The notes under the pieces: model-generated
What the model saw: only the letters and a program-made list of their open reading frames with translations
Databases searched by the model: none
What the model was told of the DNA's origin: nothing
Source of the DNA: Marsupella aquatica
Taxonomy: Eukaryota; Marchantiophyta
Direction of reading: 5' to 3'
Length of the DNA: 64,000 nt
Assembly (NCBI GenBank): GCA_973895155.1
Contig: OZ316892.1
Coordinates: 12,400,001-12,464,000 of the forward strand
Position numbers and translations under genes: made by a program
In this document: one piece after another, positions 19,648-33,666 of the stretch
How the letters are laid out: every line of letters starts with the position of its first letter
Numbering within the stretch: position 1 is the stretch's first letter

Positions 19648-19935
19648 TCGGGGGGGTTGACTATCAAAAATCTTAGGAACCACGTGTGATCCAAAATAGG
19701 TATTTTTCATAGAAATTAGCTAAATTTTTAAAAAGCGTAGGAAGCAAAAGAAGGTATTATAGACCAATATTTATAGAATATCCTCTAATATATACCTTTT
19801 ATAAAGTAAAATAGGTCATTAATATTGAAAATAGAGAATGTTTTTGGAATATTCCCATTATAAAATAGGTGTGTTTATATTAGGCTAGGATCGCACGTGG
19901 TACCCCAAAATATACACTAAGTTAACCCCCCAAGT
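19648..19935. mobile_element. hAT-like MITE, copy 1 (about 288 bp)
   Basis: Ends are inverted (GGGGGGTTGACTA at the left, GTTAACCCCCC at the right). There is a second, inner inverted pair, GGAACCACGTGTGATCC and GGATCGCACGTGGTACC, with an AT-rich middle. It is flanked by the 8-bp direct repeat TGTTCCCC (19640-19647 and 19936-19943), the target size typical of the hAT superfamily. A related copy is at 33382-33666. Confidence 0.6.
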
Positions 19936-19943
19936 TGTTCCCC

Positions 19944-21511
19944 CATCAAATCAATTTGCCTCACCAGCCATGTAAACTCAATTGATTGTCACAACCATGG
20001 TGGAACTATTCAACACAAGTAACAAGTCATTCAAGACCCTTGTTGAAAGTCATAAACTAAGACTTTTGCTGTTTTTGCTACCCCTGCCATTATTGTGCCC
20101 AATGGAACATTCATTGCTGCCAATTTCTCCCTTTCCTTTGCTCGGCAAAGGCTCGGGCAAAGACTCTCACTGCACAAGCATTCAAAGACATTCCTCAAAC
20201 ATTGGTGAATGGGAGTGGAAAGGATGTAAAACTAGGAACTTGGAGTCCATGGTAATCTTCTTTCCAAATTGGGGGGAGGGTGAGATAGGGATCTCAGATC
20301 CGCTTCAAGCATCTTGTCCCCGAACAAAAGGCTGATGTTATTTGGGAAGGCTCTTCCTTTTTCCTCCCTGAATCTCCATTTAGGGCTCTAATGCCAGGTA
20401 TGTGAATGTGCAGATCTTGGTTTGCAATAGGATCCTTGCCAGGTTGCCCCTTTGCCTACTTTGCTTCCATTGGCAAATGTTGGGGAGGCCTTGGCACCTG
20501 TGAAGTCTACTTGAGACCAGGCCACTCCTCATTTGGGAGTTGAATAGATACAGTTTTTATACAGAAGATAAACTTCAAATGTGGAGATATGGGCAATTAT
20601 GCCATACATGAGCTGTTTAGTATCCAATAGTACCACAGATTTCATTGAATGGTTCTTATCATCACTAAAGAGGGCATTGATGGACATTTAGTCAACCTTC
20701 CTAAGTTTGATTCTTTGCTCAAGTTAAGTGCCCAAATTCAAATAGCAAATGGTTATTTCAAGCAAAACTACACTCAAAAATACTTCCAGGTATATACCTG
20801 ATTGACTGCCCTACCTAGCTCTACTTACCATGTCGGAATCCTACAAGGAAAAAAGGTATTTGCAGAGCTGTTAAGGAAGAGTTGCAAGGACAATGGGCCC
20901 CACTAAGAGTATTCAAAAAAGTCTAGGACACGTTAGGGATATCTTTACCGAGAGTGGGCCCATCAAGTCTTTCATTGAAAAAAATCCATGGATTAGTACA
21001 AACTATATATATACACACATGAAACACAAGGAAAACACTCACAAATGGAAGTAATGGAATAAGCCAAATGTTAACTTCATTATGAATGGGATGAAATGTT
21101 TGCTTAAGGGTATTGTGACATATAGTGAACCCAAAACAAGGCAATACACCAAATATTGTGTGCTTCTAAAATAACGCTTGTCTCCAATTAGCAATAATAG
21201 GTACAAATGGAAGCAAGTTTGTCTAAAGTTTCTTACATCAATTCAAATGTTGATATGAAATGATGAATAGTTAAATAGATCAGAATTTCAGCAAAATGTA
21301 TCAAACAGTTTTTTTGTAAATAATGAATAAATTCTTCCCTCATAGATATATTTATGCCAAAACCAAATTGTTTGCTCCAGAAAAACCAATTTCAGGTCAT
21401 GAAATCGGTTTTTCCTTGGATTCATTCATTAATCTACAAACTCCAACTAAGCTCATGAATTAAAACACCTACTTATGCAAAGAAACAAGGGGGCCCGCGG
21501 ATTAATTCCCC
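19944..21511. other. Intergenic, nothing recognised
   Basis: An open frame at 19982-20335 has no motif and no codon pattern that sets it apart. The rest is AT-rich non-coding DNA. Confidence 0.4.
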
Positions 21512-21826
21512 CAAAAGTGTCAATCTAGAAAATCACAGAACAAAAACAATTGAGGGTAGTTGGAAGTACTGGTTTGGGGACATGAGTGGCAATGTTGTAC
21601 TATGCCCAAAAATAATGTCTATCTAGCTATTCACCAAAAAGATAGAAATCTCAGGGTAGCTTGAAGTTATCTTTTAGGGACGTGGAAAATTTGGTGGCAA
21701 GGTTGTACTGTGCCCAAAAAGAATGTCAATCTAGAAATCACAGAAAAAAAACAAACATGAGGGTAGCTCGAAGGTATACTTTTGGGATGTGAAAAAATTG
21801 GTGGCAAGGTTGTAGAGTGCTGGTCA
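21512..21826. repeat. Tandem repeat, three diverged units of about 105 bp
   Basis: Each unit contains GTCAATCTAGAAATCACAGA, then AGGGTAGYTBGAAG, then GTGGCAAGGTTGTA and GTGCCCAAAAA. Unit starts are near 21512, 21608 and 21720. The array borders directly on a different one that follows. Confidence 0.65.
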
Positions 21827-22995
21827 TAGGGTTACACAGGCTACTAATCTCATACCAGACCGTAGTAACCCGGACCAAGACTCTAGTAACCCAAACCAGA
21901 CCCCATTATCCGAAATACCAGTGCCCAGGCACAAAAAGAAAGTGATGGGGCATGGGGAAATAGCTAACTAAGTATGCAGGGGGGGAAATCGCTATACAGG
22001 GTTACACAAGGCTGCTAATCTCATACCAGACCCTAGTAACCCAAAACAGAGCCCCATTATCAGAAATACTAGTGCCCAGGCACTAAGGGAAAGTGATGGG
22101 GCATGGCGACAATACGATACAGGGTTAGTTACACAGGCTACTAATCTCATACCAAACCCTAGTAACCCAAGCCAGACCCCCATTATAATATCAGTGCTCA
22201 GACACGAAGGGAAAGTGATGGAGCAATGCGGCAAATAGCCATACAGGGTTACACAGGCTACTAATCTCATACCAGACTATAGTAACCCAAACCAGACCCC
22301 ATTATCCAAAATACCAGTGCCCAGGCACGAAGGGAAAGTGATGGGGCATGGGAAAAATAACGATACAGGGTTACACAGGCTACTAATCTCATAGCAGACC
22401 CTAGTAACCCAAGCCAGACCCCCAAAATACCAGTGCCCAGGCACAAGTGATGGGGCGATGGGGCAAGTAGCGATACAGGGTTACACAGACTCTAATCTCA
22501 TACCAGACCCTACTGTAGTAACCCGAGCCAGACCCCCATAATCCAAATACCCGTGCCCAGGCACAAAGGGAAAGTGATGGGGCATGGGGCAAATAGCGAT
22601 ACAAGGTTCAAGAGGCTAGTAACCTCATACCAGACCCTAGTAACCCGGACCAGACTCTACTGTAGTAACCCAAACCAGACCCCCATTATCTGAAATACCA
22701 GGCAAATAGCGATAAAGGACTACTAATCTCATACCAGACCCGAGTAACCACCAGACTCTACTGTAGTAACCCAAACCAGACCCCCATTATCCGAAATACC
22801 AAGCAAATAGCGATACAGGGTTACACTCACTACTAATCTCACACCAGACCCGAGTAACCACCAGACTTTCCACCAGACTTTACTGAAGCAACCCAAACTA
22901 GACCCCCATTATCACCAGACTCTACTGTACCAACCCAAACTAGACCCCATTATCCGAAATACCAGTGCCCAGACACGAAGGGAAAGTGATGTGGC
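21827..22995. repeat. Satellite-like tandem array, about nine units of ~120 bp
   Basis: Unit landmarks are GGGTTACACAGGCTACTAAT, CTCATACCAGACCCTAGTAA, CCAGACCCCCATTATCCGAA and AGTGATGGGGCATGGG. Units begin near 21830, 21999, 22123, 22247, 22367, 22480, 22604, 22720 and 22815. The last units are shortened and carry internal copies of CCAGACTCTACTGTA. The array ends only about 1 kb upstream of the UBP1 start codon. Confidence 0.85.
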
Positions 22996-24008
22996 AAGGG
23001 CAAATAGCGATACCGGACGGCAGGGAAGAAGGGAGTGAAGAGCAACAGCAATTCCCTCCCAAGCTCCACCCAAGCTCCACCCAAGCTCCACCGAAGCTCC
23101 ACACTAGCTCTAGCTCCGTTCTTGATGCGCGCCAAATCCCTGGACTGCCACCACGTCCCGTCCGCCCCTGTTCGTTTTACTCCTGTCTCCCTCTCTCATC
23201 GTCGCTCTGGAGCTCGTCTCGTCTTCGCCTCGTCCTCTCCTCGTCTCTCCTTGCAGCTCGACTCCTGAGCTTCGCGCGCTGCTTGTCATGAGCCCCTGTC
23301 GGTGCTCTCCGACGTTCCCCGTGATTTCGATGAGCGGCCGGTTAATGCAACCGCAGTCGTAGAGCATTTTTTCATTTTTTTGTATCCGTCCTCGAAGTAG
23401 TGTGCGTGTGCGTGTGCTGTGCGTGTGCTGTGCGTTCCCTCGTTTATTCGCCGATTTTTTAACGTCGACATCCAGTTCTTGGTGCTGCTGCTGCTCATCG
23501 TTCACTCCCCGCTTCTTTCTTCTTTGCGAGGGAAAGAATTCCGCGCTGTCGGTTTGGTCTCGCGAAAGTTGAGCGCCTTAACTGTTTCCGATTGCTCGTG
23601 CGGTTTTGCATCGCTCCCATGCCTGCTACGGCGATAGCAGGCGTCGAAGTCGAAGAATCTTCGTTTTCTCCGAGGCGCCTCTGCCATTCCTTTCCGTGGG
23701 CACGAGGTGTTCCTCGCGCTGCTTTTGCTGTCCTCGTGGAGTGACTTACTTCATGTGGCCGAGACGACGTTCGCCTGGCGTACCTTTTGTGTAGTGCGAA
23801 CCGAAGCAGCTGTCTCCTGGACGCTCACACGCAGACGTGGTTCGTCTTTTCATAGGTTTCGTTTCCACTCTCGCCTCCCCGGCCAGAAGAAGTCTTCTCA
23901 TGTGCCGGTGCAGAGTATTTCATTTGAGGTAGCCAGTGCGTGGTGGTGGAAGGAGAATTTTTGAAAATTGCAACAGTGCGTGGAAGCCCTCGCGGCAGGC
24001 TCGACAAG
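22996..24008 (+). promoter_or_regulatory. UBP1 promoter and 5' leader
   Basis: GC-rich, CT-rich sequence immediately before UBP1, sharply different from the satellite array to its left. A small tandem run of CAAGCTCCACC (23059-23100) and long CT tracts (23180-23250) are typical of plant 5' UTRs. An in-frame ATG at 23940 would add 23 residues to UBP1. The transcription start is not visible. Confidence 0.45.
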
Positions 24009-27000
24009 ATGTATGCATTGGTGCCGCAACAGCAGGCACACACGGTACAGCAGCAAGCGGTGCAGCAGCAGGCTCACACTGTCCAACAACATGAGCAGTT
24101 GCAGTATCAGCAGCGGCTGAACCAGCAAAGTCTGATGCAACAGGCGGCCATGCTCCAGCAACAGCAACCTATGTACCACCCTGGATTACTCGCGGCTATG
24201 CCACAGGTAGTTTGATAATTGATCACTTGCCTCATGTGGCGTCTGTGTATCTTGAGCTTTTCCCTCGCTTCTCGGTTCCCTTGTGACGGGTAACTTGAAT
24301 GCTGGATAGGTTACTTGACTCTCGTTAACCTTCCATTTTCAGCTTTCCTTCTTCCGTTTGCCACACTGAAGTGTCCAGGTGTTGTTTAAAATGAGATAGT
24401 AGTTCCCTGTAGGAATGCATTGCTTAGATAATTTTGTGTGCAATTTCTTGGCACTTGCTAATCTTGTACTTCCGGTGCCAAATCCTTTGTTCTTTCCTCG
24501 AGTGGACTGAAAATTTCATCCAATCGTGTTCTCTGGAGTGACTTGTTAGAGCTAATTTATGACACTGAACGAAGCTGTTTAAGTCTTGGCAATTAAAGGC
24601 TCTTTCATGTCGAGAGCTCTCGCCGATCCTATCCGTCGAGTCTTAATGACTATCTATTCTATTCCGTGTGTCGTGTCTCAATGTCCCATTCAAAATATCT
24701 ACAAAGTGGACCAAGAAATTGAAGGCTGATCTTGTGTGAAGTCTTTCTATCGTTTCGGGTTATCGACTTCTCGTATGCGTTTCGGTTGCATTGTCACAAT
24801 AATAAGGAGTTGAGAGCACCGATCAGTCACACGGGTATAATCGCAAGTTTTAGTCGTTTATTTTTTCCATCGCCCTGCTTTACATTTCATTGCAGATTGA
24901 GCCAATTCCAAGTGGAAATCTGCCACCAGGGTTTGATGCAACTTCATGCCGCAGTGTGTGAGTGCGCTGCTGCTTTTGTCTTCCTTTGCAGCTGTTCTTT
25001 TTTTATCCTTTCATTTCCGTAGCTCTTCCCGCGAACAGGTATTCTGACTTTATCTTTTCTTGGGTACCTCATAGATCTTGTTAGGACGACAGAGGGTTTT
25101 GAGTCGTCCTTTTAACTGTCTTTTATACATACAGTAACTTGTAATCAAGTCCCAACTCTACGTTATTTTTACTCGTACAAACATTCTGCTGTTTGTTTAT
25201 GCCAATCTCGCTGCTAAGAGGGCTCTCCTTGTGCTAGGTATTTTCTTAAGTCCGTTTTGAGAGGGCGAAGAGGAGTTCAATTGCGCCCCGGGTCTGATGT
25301 TTTGAAAATTTCATACTAAAATGAGAAACCAGACTACTAGAATTTTGTTTTGAGAACCGGGATAAATTGTGATGTGTTTTTTATGAGCTGTATCCAATAG
25401 GAGTGAATTCATAAATTTCAATTGGTATGGCTAATCCATGTCATTGATGCAGTTATGTGGGCAACATCCACACAAAAGTGACCGAGGCTCTACTTGCGGA
25501 GGTATTTGCAAGTGTTGGTCCTTTGGAGGGCTGTAAACTTATCCGTAAAGAGAAGGTACATGGCTCTTCTGGTGAATGTCTCACTAGGCGTTGTTATGCG
25601 CCACATTTAAGTAGTTTGGTTACTACTAAAATCAGGATGGCTACGTTCTCGAGTGTCATTGCATGACTTCCGACGAGAGTGAACTACGCATATGTGTATC
25701 AAGTGTCATTGCATGCCTTCCGACTAGAGTGAACTACGCATGTGAGTATCGTGCTGTACTTGTGACCCCGAAGTTAAACTCTGCAATCATGGTCTAAGTC
25801 AGTGAATTTCAGTCGATTACGATTAAGCGGCTGCTTGCAGGCTTTGAACGTTTTTATCAGCAGCTTGAAAGGTACCTCTCGTAAATGTTTTAGTCTATGT
25901 CGAAGTCGTCCATGAGTGGACCATTTACGGATGCTCAGATTTTGACTAATGCTTGCTGGTGCGCAGTCTTCCTATGGCTTTGTGGATTACTTTGACCATA
26001 GATCTGCTGCAACTGCACTCTTGTCACTCAATGGAAGACAAATGTAAGGCTTATTTGTGGGCTTTCTTCAGTGAGCTGGCTTAAAGCGTGAGGTTCAACA
26101 GTTTGTTCCTTGACGTGTGCGATATTGTGCTAGGTTTTGATATCCCCGAAGTTTTAGTTACTCAGGCATGTTCTATTGTGATACCTTGTTCCTCGTTCTT
26201 ACGAGGAAACAAACTGAGAATTGTAGATGCTAGCACTCATCTATCTGTCCACATTTTACTGTGTTCAGGTTTGGACAGGCCATCAAGGTCAACTGGGCGT
26301 ATGCCAGTGGTCAGAGAGAGGACACAACAGGTTCGTCTGGTTCTAGTAGCCTACTGAAATGCTTACTTTGAACTTTTAAATTCGTGAAGACTTTTAAAAA
26401 GGTAGTACTTTATCGTTAGTTTGTTTTGTCGCGGACGTTCAGGTCCATTGAACAAATCGTATTTCAAAATAGTAGCCTAGATAGATGGTGTCATACTGGC
26501 AACGTTTGGATTTTACAGGACATTTCAATATATTTGTCGGTGATCTCAGTCCAGAGGTCACAGATGCAACTCTCTTTGCAGCCTTTTCTGTGTACCCAAG
26601 CTGCTCGTAAGTACTCTCCTGCTTGGCCCTTTGATGCACGTTAGCATCATGGTAGAATTATCTTCTTGCTTAAAAAAATATTTAATTGCGAATGGCTGAT
26701 TTTAGGCCAATTACATTTTGGCGCCCAACAGTGATGCACGGGTCATGTGGGATCAACGATCAGGCCGTTCTAGGGGGTTCGGCTTTGTATCTTTCAGAAG
26801 TCAGCAGGTACAATCTATTAGTTTTCATGTGATATTTCTCTGCAACCAAATACACTTTTCAATACTGCACGAGCTTCATGTCGTTTCGAGTGTACTGAAT
26901 ATATCTGAATCACGTATTTCTGTAGACTGTACCCAGCAATTAATTAATTTTTGATTGTGCAGGAAGCAGAGAGTGCTATTACAGAGATGACCGGTAAGTG

Positions 27001-28391
27001 GGGCATCTGATACTGGTACTTTCCTTTCAAATAGGTCATTACAGAAGAAGTACGATTCCAGAGTTTGTTCTTAGAACTCTCTTTGCTTTCTCTTTTGATA
27101 GGAAAGTGGCTTGGAAGTAGGCCCATACGCTGTAATTGGGCTACGAAGACGAATATGGGGACAGGCTCAGATGAGGGACATGCATCGTCCAGTGGTGCAG
27201 TAACAAGTAGCGGTGTGGATCTCCTCGTGGGAATTACCTCTCCTAAGCCCGTGCCGGGTAAATTACTTAGTCCTTTTTATGTGTACTGTATTTTGAAAAG
27301 TTTACTGTGCACGTAGGCATATTGGTTATTTTTCCCTACTTTCTTGTAACACAAAAATGCCGTGGAAAACGTGCTTTTCGTAATGCAGATCTCCATCAGC
27401 AAGAAGAACAGCACCATGAGGAATCCCAAATCGAAACACCAGAGAACAATCCCCAATTCACCACAGTATATGTTGGGAACTTGGCACATGAAGTATGCAA
27501 TTTTCTCATCTCGAACATATTGATTTCGACAACGCAGATGTATAAGAACTGTTGTATGGCTACAGGCAATTGTAGTTGGTGAATAGTTTTTGTACTCTTG
27601 GGGGTGAGAATATATGAAGCACATACTGATGTTATCTTGATTCTGCAGGTTACTCAAGCGGAATTGCATCGGCAGTTTCATTCCTTAGGAGCAGGCACAA
27701 TTGAAGATGTTCGTGTGCAGCGGGATAAAGGTTTCGGTTTTGTCAGGTACCGTTTGCATGAAGAAGCAGCGTATGCTATCCAGGCTGCAAACGGACGAGT
27801 TATTTGTGGTAAATCTGTTAAAGTAAGTTGAGTCAGACTTTCGGAGGTCAGTGCTATAACAATGTTACGTACTGCTGGTTTCGTTTGGTTAGTCTAACTG
27901 AATTGCACCGATGTTCTACTGCCTATAGGATCGCACAAAGGTGCATTTGACCATCTTCCTAAGGTCATATCTTCTGGCTCTGGTTGAACCAAACTTAATT
28001 CGCTTTTCAGATTAGTGTGGATATTGACTTTTTTTCCTTTTTCTTCCTGTTCCAGTGTTCATGGGGCAGTAAACCGACTCCACCGGGCACATCCTCTTCT
28101 CCTCTTCCTCCTCCCCCTCCAGTTGGGCCATTTCAAGGTTTGATAGCACAGACAGCAATTAATCCAGGATATACCACTGCTGACTTATTAGCCTATCAGC
28201 GACAATTAGGCATGGCGCAGTCAGCGGCTGCTGGTAGGGCTCTTTTACCGTTACCACATCAGCAGAACTTAGGGTTGGGCCTGAGTCAAACTCAACTAGG
28301 TGTGCAAGCAAGTCGGGCTATGTACGATGGTTTTCAAGCAAATGCTGCATTACAGACTGGCCAGGTTGCTCAGCAACGCAACTATTATTGA
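24009..28391 (+). CDS. UBP1: UBP1/TIA-1-type oligouridylate-binding protein, three RRM domains
   Basis: A nuclear and stress-granule RNA-binding protein that binds U-rich RNA and affects splicing and mRNA stability. Twelve coding exons: 24009-24206, 24896-24957, 25453-25555, 25967-26043, 26269-26330, 26519-26606, 26732-26807, 26963-26993, 27102-27257, 27389-27492, 27649-27822, 28056-28391. They sum to 1467 nt (488 aa) with phase kept at every junction. The order is a Gln-rich N-terminus ending [11 protein letters not shown]; the link [17 protein letters not shown]1 ([20 protein letters not shown]); RRM2 ([25 protein letters not shown]); a linker; RRM3 ([20 protein letters not shown]); and a Pro/Gln-rich tail starting [11 protein letters not shown]. 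The start at 24009 gives the family's usual short Gln-rich head; the in-frame ATG at 23940 remains possible. Confidence 0.95.
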
Positions 28392-31300
28392 ATGTCGAAA
28401 AATGCCCGGAAGACTTCAGAGGTGCGTCCTCAATGATGCAGGGGTCGTATTTGTCATTCTCAATCTTTTCTAGGATGACGTGCGCTAGCAGTTCATATCT
28501 GCTGTACCCTGCATATGTGGAAGCCCATCTGAAAACTTTCTGCCAGAGCTACGTTCCTAGAATTAGCCGCGGGGCAAAATCGAAGTCCTGATAATCAACT
28601 AGCACAAGTTTGGAACGGGAGAGAGCGCTTTGGAAGTGGGCAATCATTCTCCTTAGGTAGTCTAGTTTTGTCTATCACTGATAGTCTCTTGTTCACGTGG
28701 CCTAGTGGTCTTCTACACCGGTCTCACGAGGAATGCTTAGTAAAAATACCTTACAACATGGAGATTTTGGTTGGCGTTGACTTATTTATGGAGATACATA
28801 AGAGAACAAGGTCGTGGAGAAGCATTTTGGTCAGCTGTGGTGACGTTTTTGCACCCGTTAAGACATCCGTGATTTGGACATCTGTGTCTACGAATTGGTA
28901 GCCTTTTGAACTTGCCTGCTTTGTTGGTCACTAATATCCGGTTTGCTGGGGACAGCAAGTCAGGGGCTGCAAGTCCTTTCTGCCTCATGCGTTTTGAGTC
29001 TGGTCTGAGTTTGCCTGGTCCGCGGTTTCTTAAATTGAGATAGTCTTTCAGAGGAACTGATACCCAACACCTGAAATCCTGCAGTCAAGACAGGCACATT
29101 CAAGGGTTTTGAATGATTCAGTTTAGTTCTTAGTTGTGGCACAAAATCATGAGCTGAGATATTTAGGCTGGACCACAATTTCAGTGGCAAATTTGGCTGT
29201 CATCCTGTTAACTGATCGGGTTCTACGTTTCTTAGACATATAGTCAATGTCACTGGCAGAAAGGGGACTTATTGTATTTAGGTGGAATTTCTCTCTTCTG
29301 TAGTAGTCTGAAAAGAATTCTTAATCCCCTGGGTTTATCAATTAATGTGTTGCTTCCACACGAAGTTGACCTAGCTGCTTCACAGGGGATTTGGAATGAC
29401 CCGATTCAAAATTTCGAGTCAGGGGATGACGTAGATTCAAATCTTTGAGTCAGGGGATGACGTAGTGCCCAAACTGGTGGGTCCCAGTAACTTCACATCA
29501 AAACATCAAAATATGAATATACTGTGTATGACATCCCTTGATACCATGTGTATGACATCCCTTGACACCATGTGTACTACATACTTTGATACCATGAAGA
29601 CTTAATTATTTTACTTAAATCAATGAGTACACAGCTTATGTCATCACATTTTGATGTGTGATTAACTCCAGGGCAGGCTGGTGCAACCCGCAATTGCATA
29701 TTAGATCAGAATAGAATATAATAAGATATGGTATATGACATCCTTCCATGACATCCTTCCATACCATGATCCACCTAATTATTTTGTTTAAATCACACTA
29801 CATCTTGATGTGCAAGTTCCGTCACCTGGCTAGGCATAAGACTCCTGTAGTCTGGGAAGTAGCATCATTGCGCTAAGGAGCAGATTTTAAGGAGGTCAAT
29901 GTGAACCTGAAATGAATGGAGATTAACTCCAGATATTGGGTCACTTTCTCAATTAGGTACGTCCATCCTTTAACAACAGATTTGAGAGGCTGAACATTGC
30001 ACTGAAAGTGTTTGGAGGATGAAACTAAGAAAATGAAAATGTGGAACCCCCTCAAGGCCGACATCAGAAGAACCTAACCGGAAGATCTAACAACTTTATC
30101 TATTCTGGTGACAGTCAACACGTAATCAAGTGTGGAAGGGTGTAAAGAAAACTGGCCATATCCCAAATGGAGACTGACACCTCATTAATGAACATCAAAC
30201 TTCATGGTTACAGTCAAAAGGTAAACAAGGGTAGACTGAACAAAATTAAGAAGCATTTCAGCCAAATTGATGGGAATAATGTCAATGTTCGCAAAAGATG
30301 ATACTCCTCCATCCGTTATGTAACTTTGATTTGGGTTTGAATCCTATGGAGAAACTCCATCATAATATGATTACCATCATTAGCAACTAAACATGAGCTC
30401 CACATGGGCGTGTGCCTTCTTGGTTACCTTGCCTTACCTACTTGCCAACTTAATCTAGCAAGGACTAGAATCTAAGTTGCAAGCTGTTAAAAACGCCATG
30501 AACAATTGAAGCCATTACACAGCTGGCACTCATTCTTGTAATCGGAGATGTAAAGAATTTTTTTCTTTGGTAAGTTTTCCATCTAGGTCAGGATGGGTGA
30601 AACAAAGACCTAGCTCATTGGATGGGCAATTTGACTAGATATTTATATGGGCCCAAACAATGAGATTATATGGTTGTGGCATAGACTACCACATTCCTCC
30701 AATGGAGCAGTATGTGATTATAACACCAGGGTGGTGTTACATGGTGGTCAGTACATAAATGTTTGTCACAACAAGGATTTAGGGTTTATGTGGGGATGAA
30801 TGATGCTGACAGAACCAGACAACTCACACCACATAAGATAGGATTGTAGGAGAGGTGAGAACAAATGCTATCCATGTCATAGGAACCATGGAGGTTGTGA
30901 GGCTCCATGATTACTTTGTTGTTTTGATCAAAGAGCTAGATTGATGTTGGAAAGCACTGCAGACTTGTCATACTATAGCCAGAATAGAGAACACGCTCTA
31001 TTTTACATTTACAAAGTTAGAGAATTGAGTGGGGCTGGAATGGAGTGAAACTTTATTGAATATTAAGACTCCCGTGCCTCTCCCTCTCTAAGTACTGTCT
31101 GTTATTGATTAAGAACACATTATGGGGCCACACCTGCCCTATTGCTTCAGCAAGACTCAATTACACATCGTGCTTTTGAGGAGTCATATTGCTTCAGAGA
31201 CACTCAAATACAATGTAGTGCTTTTGTGCAGTGTCTTGTTGCTTCAAAAAGACTCATCTGAATGCTGTACTTTTGTGCACTGTCTTATTGTTTCCGAGAG

Positions 31301-33373
31301 ATTCACTTTACAATGCCATGGATCAAAGTGGTCTTATATTTGAATTTTTTACCTCAATGTCTGAAAAAGCTTCACTCTATACTCTACCAGACAAGAATTT
31401 CAGGTTTAGCTAATCCTAAAAGCAACACATAAAAAGGTGGCTTAACCAAGGTCATGCATTCTCAGCATGCCACATCAAGGTTGTTTATGGGCTTAGGAAG
31501 CGCAAGCTTGGTACAATTCCGGCAAAGCCCTATTGCCTTGCGTAGAATGTTGTTTTGACAAAAAAATTAATTGTATTCCAAAATAAAAATGTGACCATAC
31601 GCCTAATGAATTCAAACGGCCACTGCGGCAAAGACCAGCCAGGCACAAAGACGGTAGACCCAAAAGGGCCAGACCACATGATACTTGACCATTGCAATGC
31701 CGAGAACCATCCAATGGAACCCAAGAACATCAACTAACAGCCTTGGGCTTGGGGGTCTCACTACATAGAGGCCCCCCATCACCTGCAACGTTTTAAGCTG
31801 TGCACCCCCTAAAATGTAAGAATTGTTTTTAATTTTTAAAACCCTATAAGGTTGGAATATTCCAAAATTTTGATTGAAATGGCCCGAATGTTATTACAAG
31901 ACTCAAAATTGGAGTTAAAAGACCCCAAAGTTCTTCCACAATTTTTTAAAGTCTTGCCTTAAACCAATAAAACTGCCCTATTCTTCGTCGGACTTGATTT
32001 GCCGATTCTATGGAAGTGAAACCCTGAAGCCTTGGGTTGGGAGTGGATGAAGTTTTTTAACCTTAAAAATATACTTGAGAACTTAGTTATGTATATGGGC
32101 GAAGAGTCCCATCGTCCCTGAGGAGCTCCCTGAGAAGGGGACTACTAGTGCTAGTGTGTCGATGAAAGTTGGATCTCTAACAATGCAATGAGCCCTAGCT
32201 ATGAATAGCATTTTGCAGGCTGCACCCTTGAGTCCTTCCATCTGCCCCACTTATGCCAGGCACCACACATATGATGAATTGCCTCTGGACATTGAAGATG
32301 ATCCCACACCTGTCTGAATCTAGACTCAAATATCACTATTCCTACCATTGTTTGGTAGATTTTGATAATGACTTTATTGATCACGTCAATGTTTTCAGTC
32401 AATATTTGACTCAAGCTCGTCTTTCTTACACTTCTAGTATGCTGAAGAGTACTAGCAAGAACATTCACAACAACGCCATGGAGAATGACATGCACAAGAA
32501 ACTAGGTACTAGAGTTAACTTGAAATGTGCTCAAAAATTAAATGGGGTCTTCTAGATGCACAATTAGAGAATATTCTCTAATACATGCTTAAACATATGT
32601 GCTTTATAAACTAAAATAGACTGGTAAACATATATGACACTAACACTCATTGTGATTTCTCCTTGTAAAGTAAGGGTATTGAAATTATGTCCAGATTGCA
32701 GGTGGTCTCCCTAGAAATCAGTAAGTGAGCCCCCCAAGTAGCAAAAAACTTGGGTGTATTCTGCTTTGTGATGTTAGTCAAGAGGTTTGACCTAGTTTTC
32801 TTCTTCTCTAGTAAGCGTATATCCTAACCTTTTCATTCCATGGGTCAATAATGTCCATGCCATGGTCCAATTTCAGTTTCTAACTACTGGTTTCCAGCCT
32901 TCCACGCAATCTCTGCCCACTTAGAATTAAAGATCTTGCTCACCAAAAATAATGTCACTCTCATCTCTCTTACAAGGTTGCCAAAAACCTTTTTCAAACT
33001 CCAGGATCATAGGGGTGCCATTGACTTGGCTCAATTAGGTTTATGTTTATCTCTTGGAAACTTGTTGTAATCCTTTGCCCGTTTAATTCTCATTCTTCAA
33101 TATGATACATCTTTCCATCAAAAAGTACCAAGATAATGATCACAATCTTAGTCTCAAATCTGAATTGCTTAAGTCACCACTTTGCATCTATTCTCAAGTG
33201 ATCTAAGGATTCAGACCACCCTGCTTCAATCATAACAGTGGGTCAGCCAAGATGCCCGACCTTATCAAACAAGTAGAGGTTTTAATAAAGAGCCCTCAGC
33301 CTGAGAACTACGTGCTATCAGCTCTAGGAAAAATTTTGAGATTTGAATAACACAAATGTCATCTCTCACTCCT
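28392..33373. other. UBP1 3' flank and intergenic DNA
   Basis: No gene recognised. The first several hundred bases are probably UBP1 3' UTR. Short local repeats occur: GAGTCAGGGGATGACGTAG twice (29418 and 29449), and TATGACATCC with ATACCATG words several times in 29525-29770. A stretch at about 32560-32740 (GAATATTCTCTAATACATG, TTTATAAACTAAAATAGACT, GAGCCCCCCAAG) looks like a third, badly decayed copy of the hAT-like MITE. Confidence 0.4.
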
Positions 33374-33381
33374 ATCACTTG

Positions 33382-33666
33382 GGGGATCGACTACAAAAAA
33401 ATTTGGAATCACGTGCGATCCAAAATAGATATCTTTGATGTTAATGAGTTAGATTTCTAAAAAGTGTAGGGAGTAAAAAACAAGTTCTAAAAAGTCAAAT
33501 TTATAGAAAAATCTCTCATATGTACTTTTTATAAAGTAAAGTATGTAATTAATGCTGAAAATAGAAAATATCCTTAAAATGTATCTTTAATAAAATAGGA
33601 ATATAATATTAGGCTATGATCGCACGCGATATTCTAAAATATACACTAATTTAATCCTCTTAGCCC
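33382..33666. mobile_element. hAT-like MITE, copy 2 (about 285 bp)
   Basis: It matches the element at 19648-19935 throughout, including the inner CACGTGCGATCCAAAATAG and TTAGGCTATGATCGCACG blocks. It is flanked by the 8-bp repeat ATCACTTG (33374-33381 and 33667-33674). It is more diverged than copy 1 at its ends. Confidence 0.6.

Noticed and set aside
32253-32555. 100-codon plus-strand frame in the UBP1-UBX interval
   Set aside because: No motif recognised, isolated in AT-rich DNA, and an equally long frame is open on the other strand.
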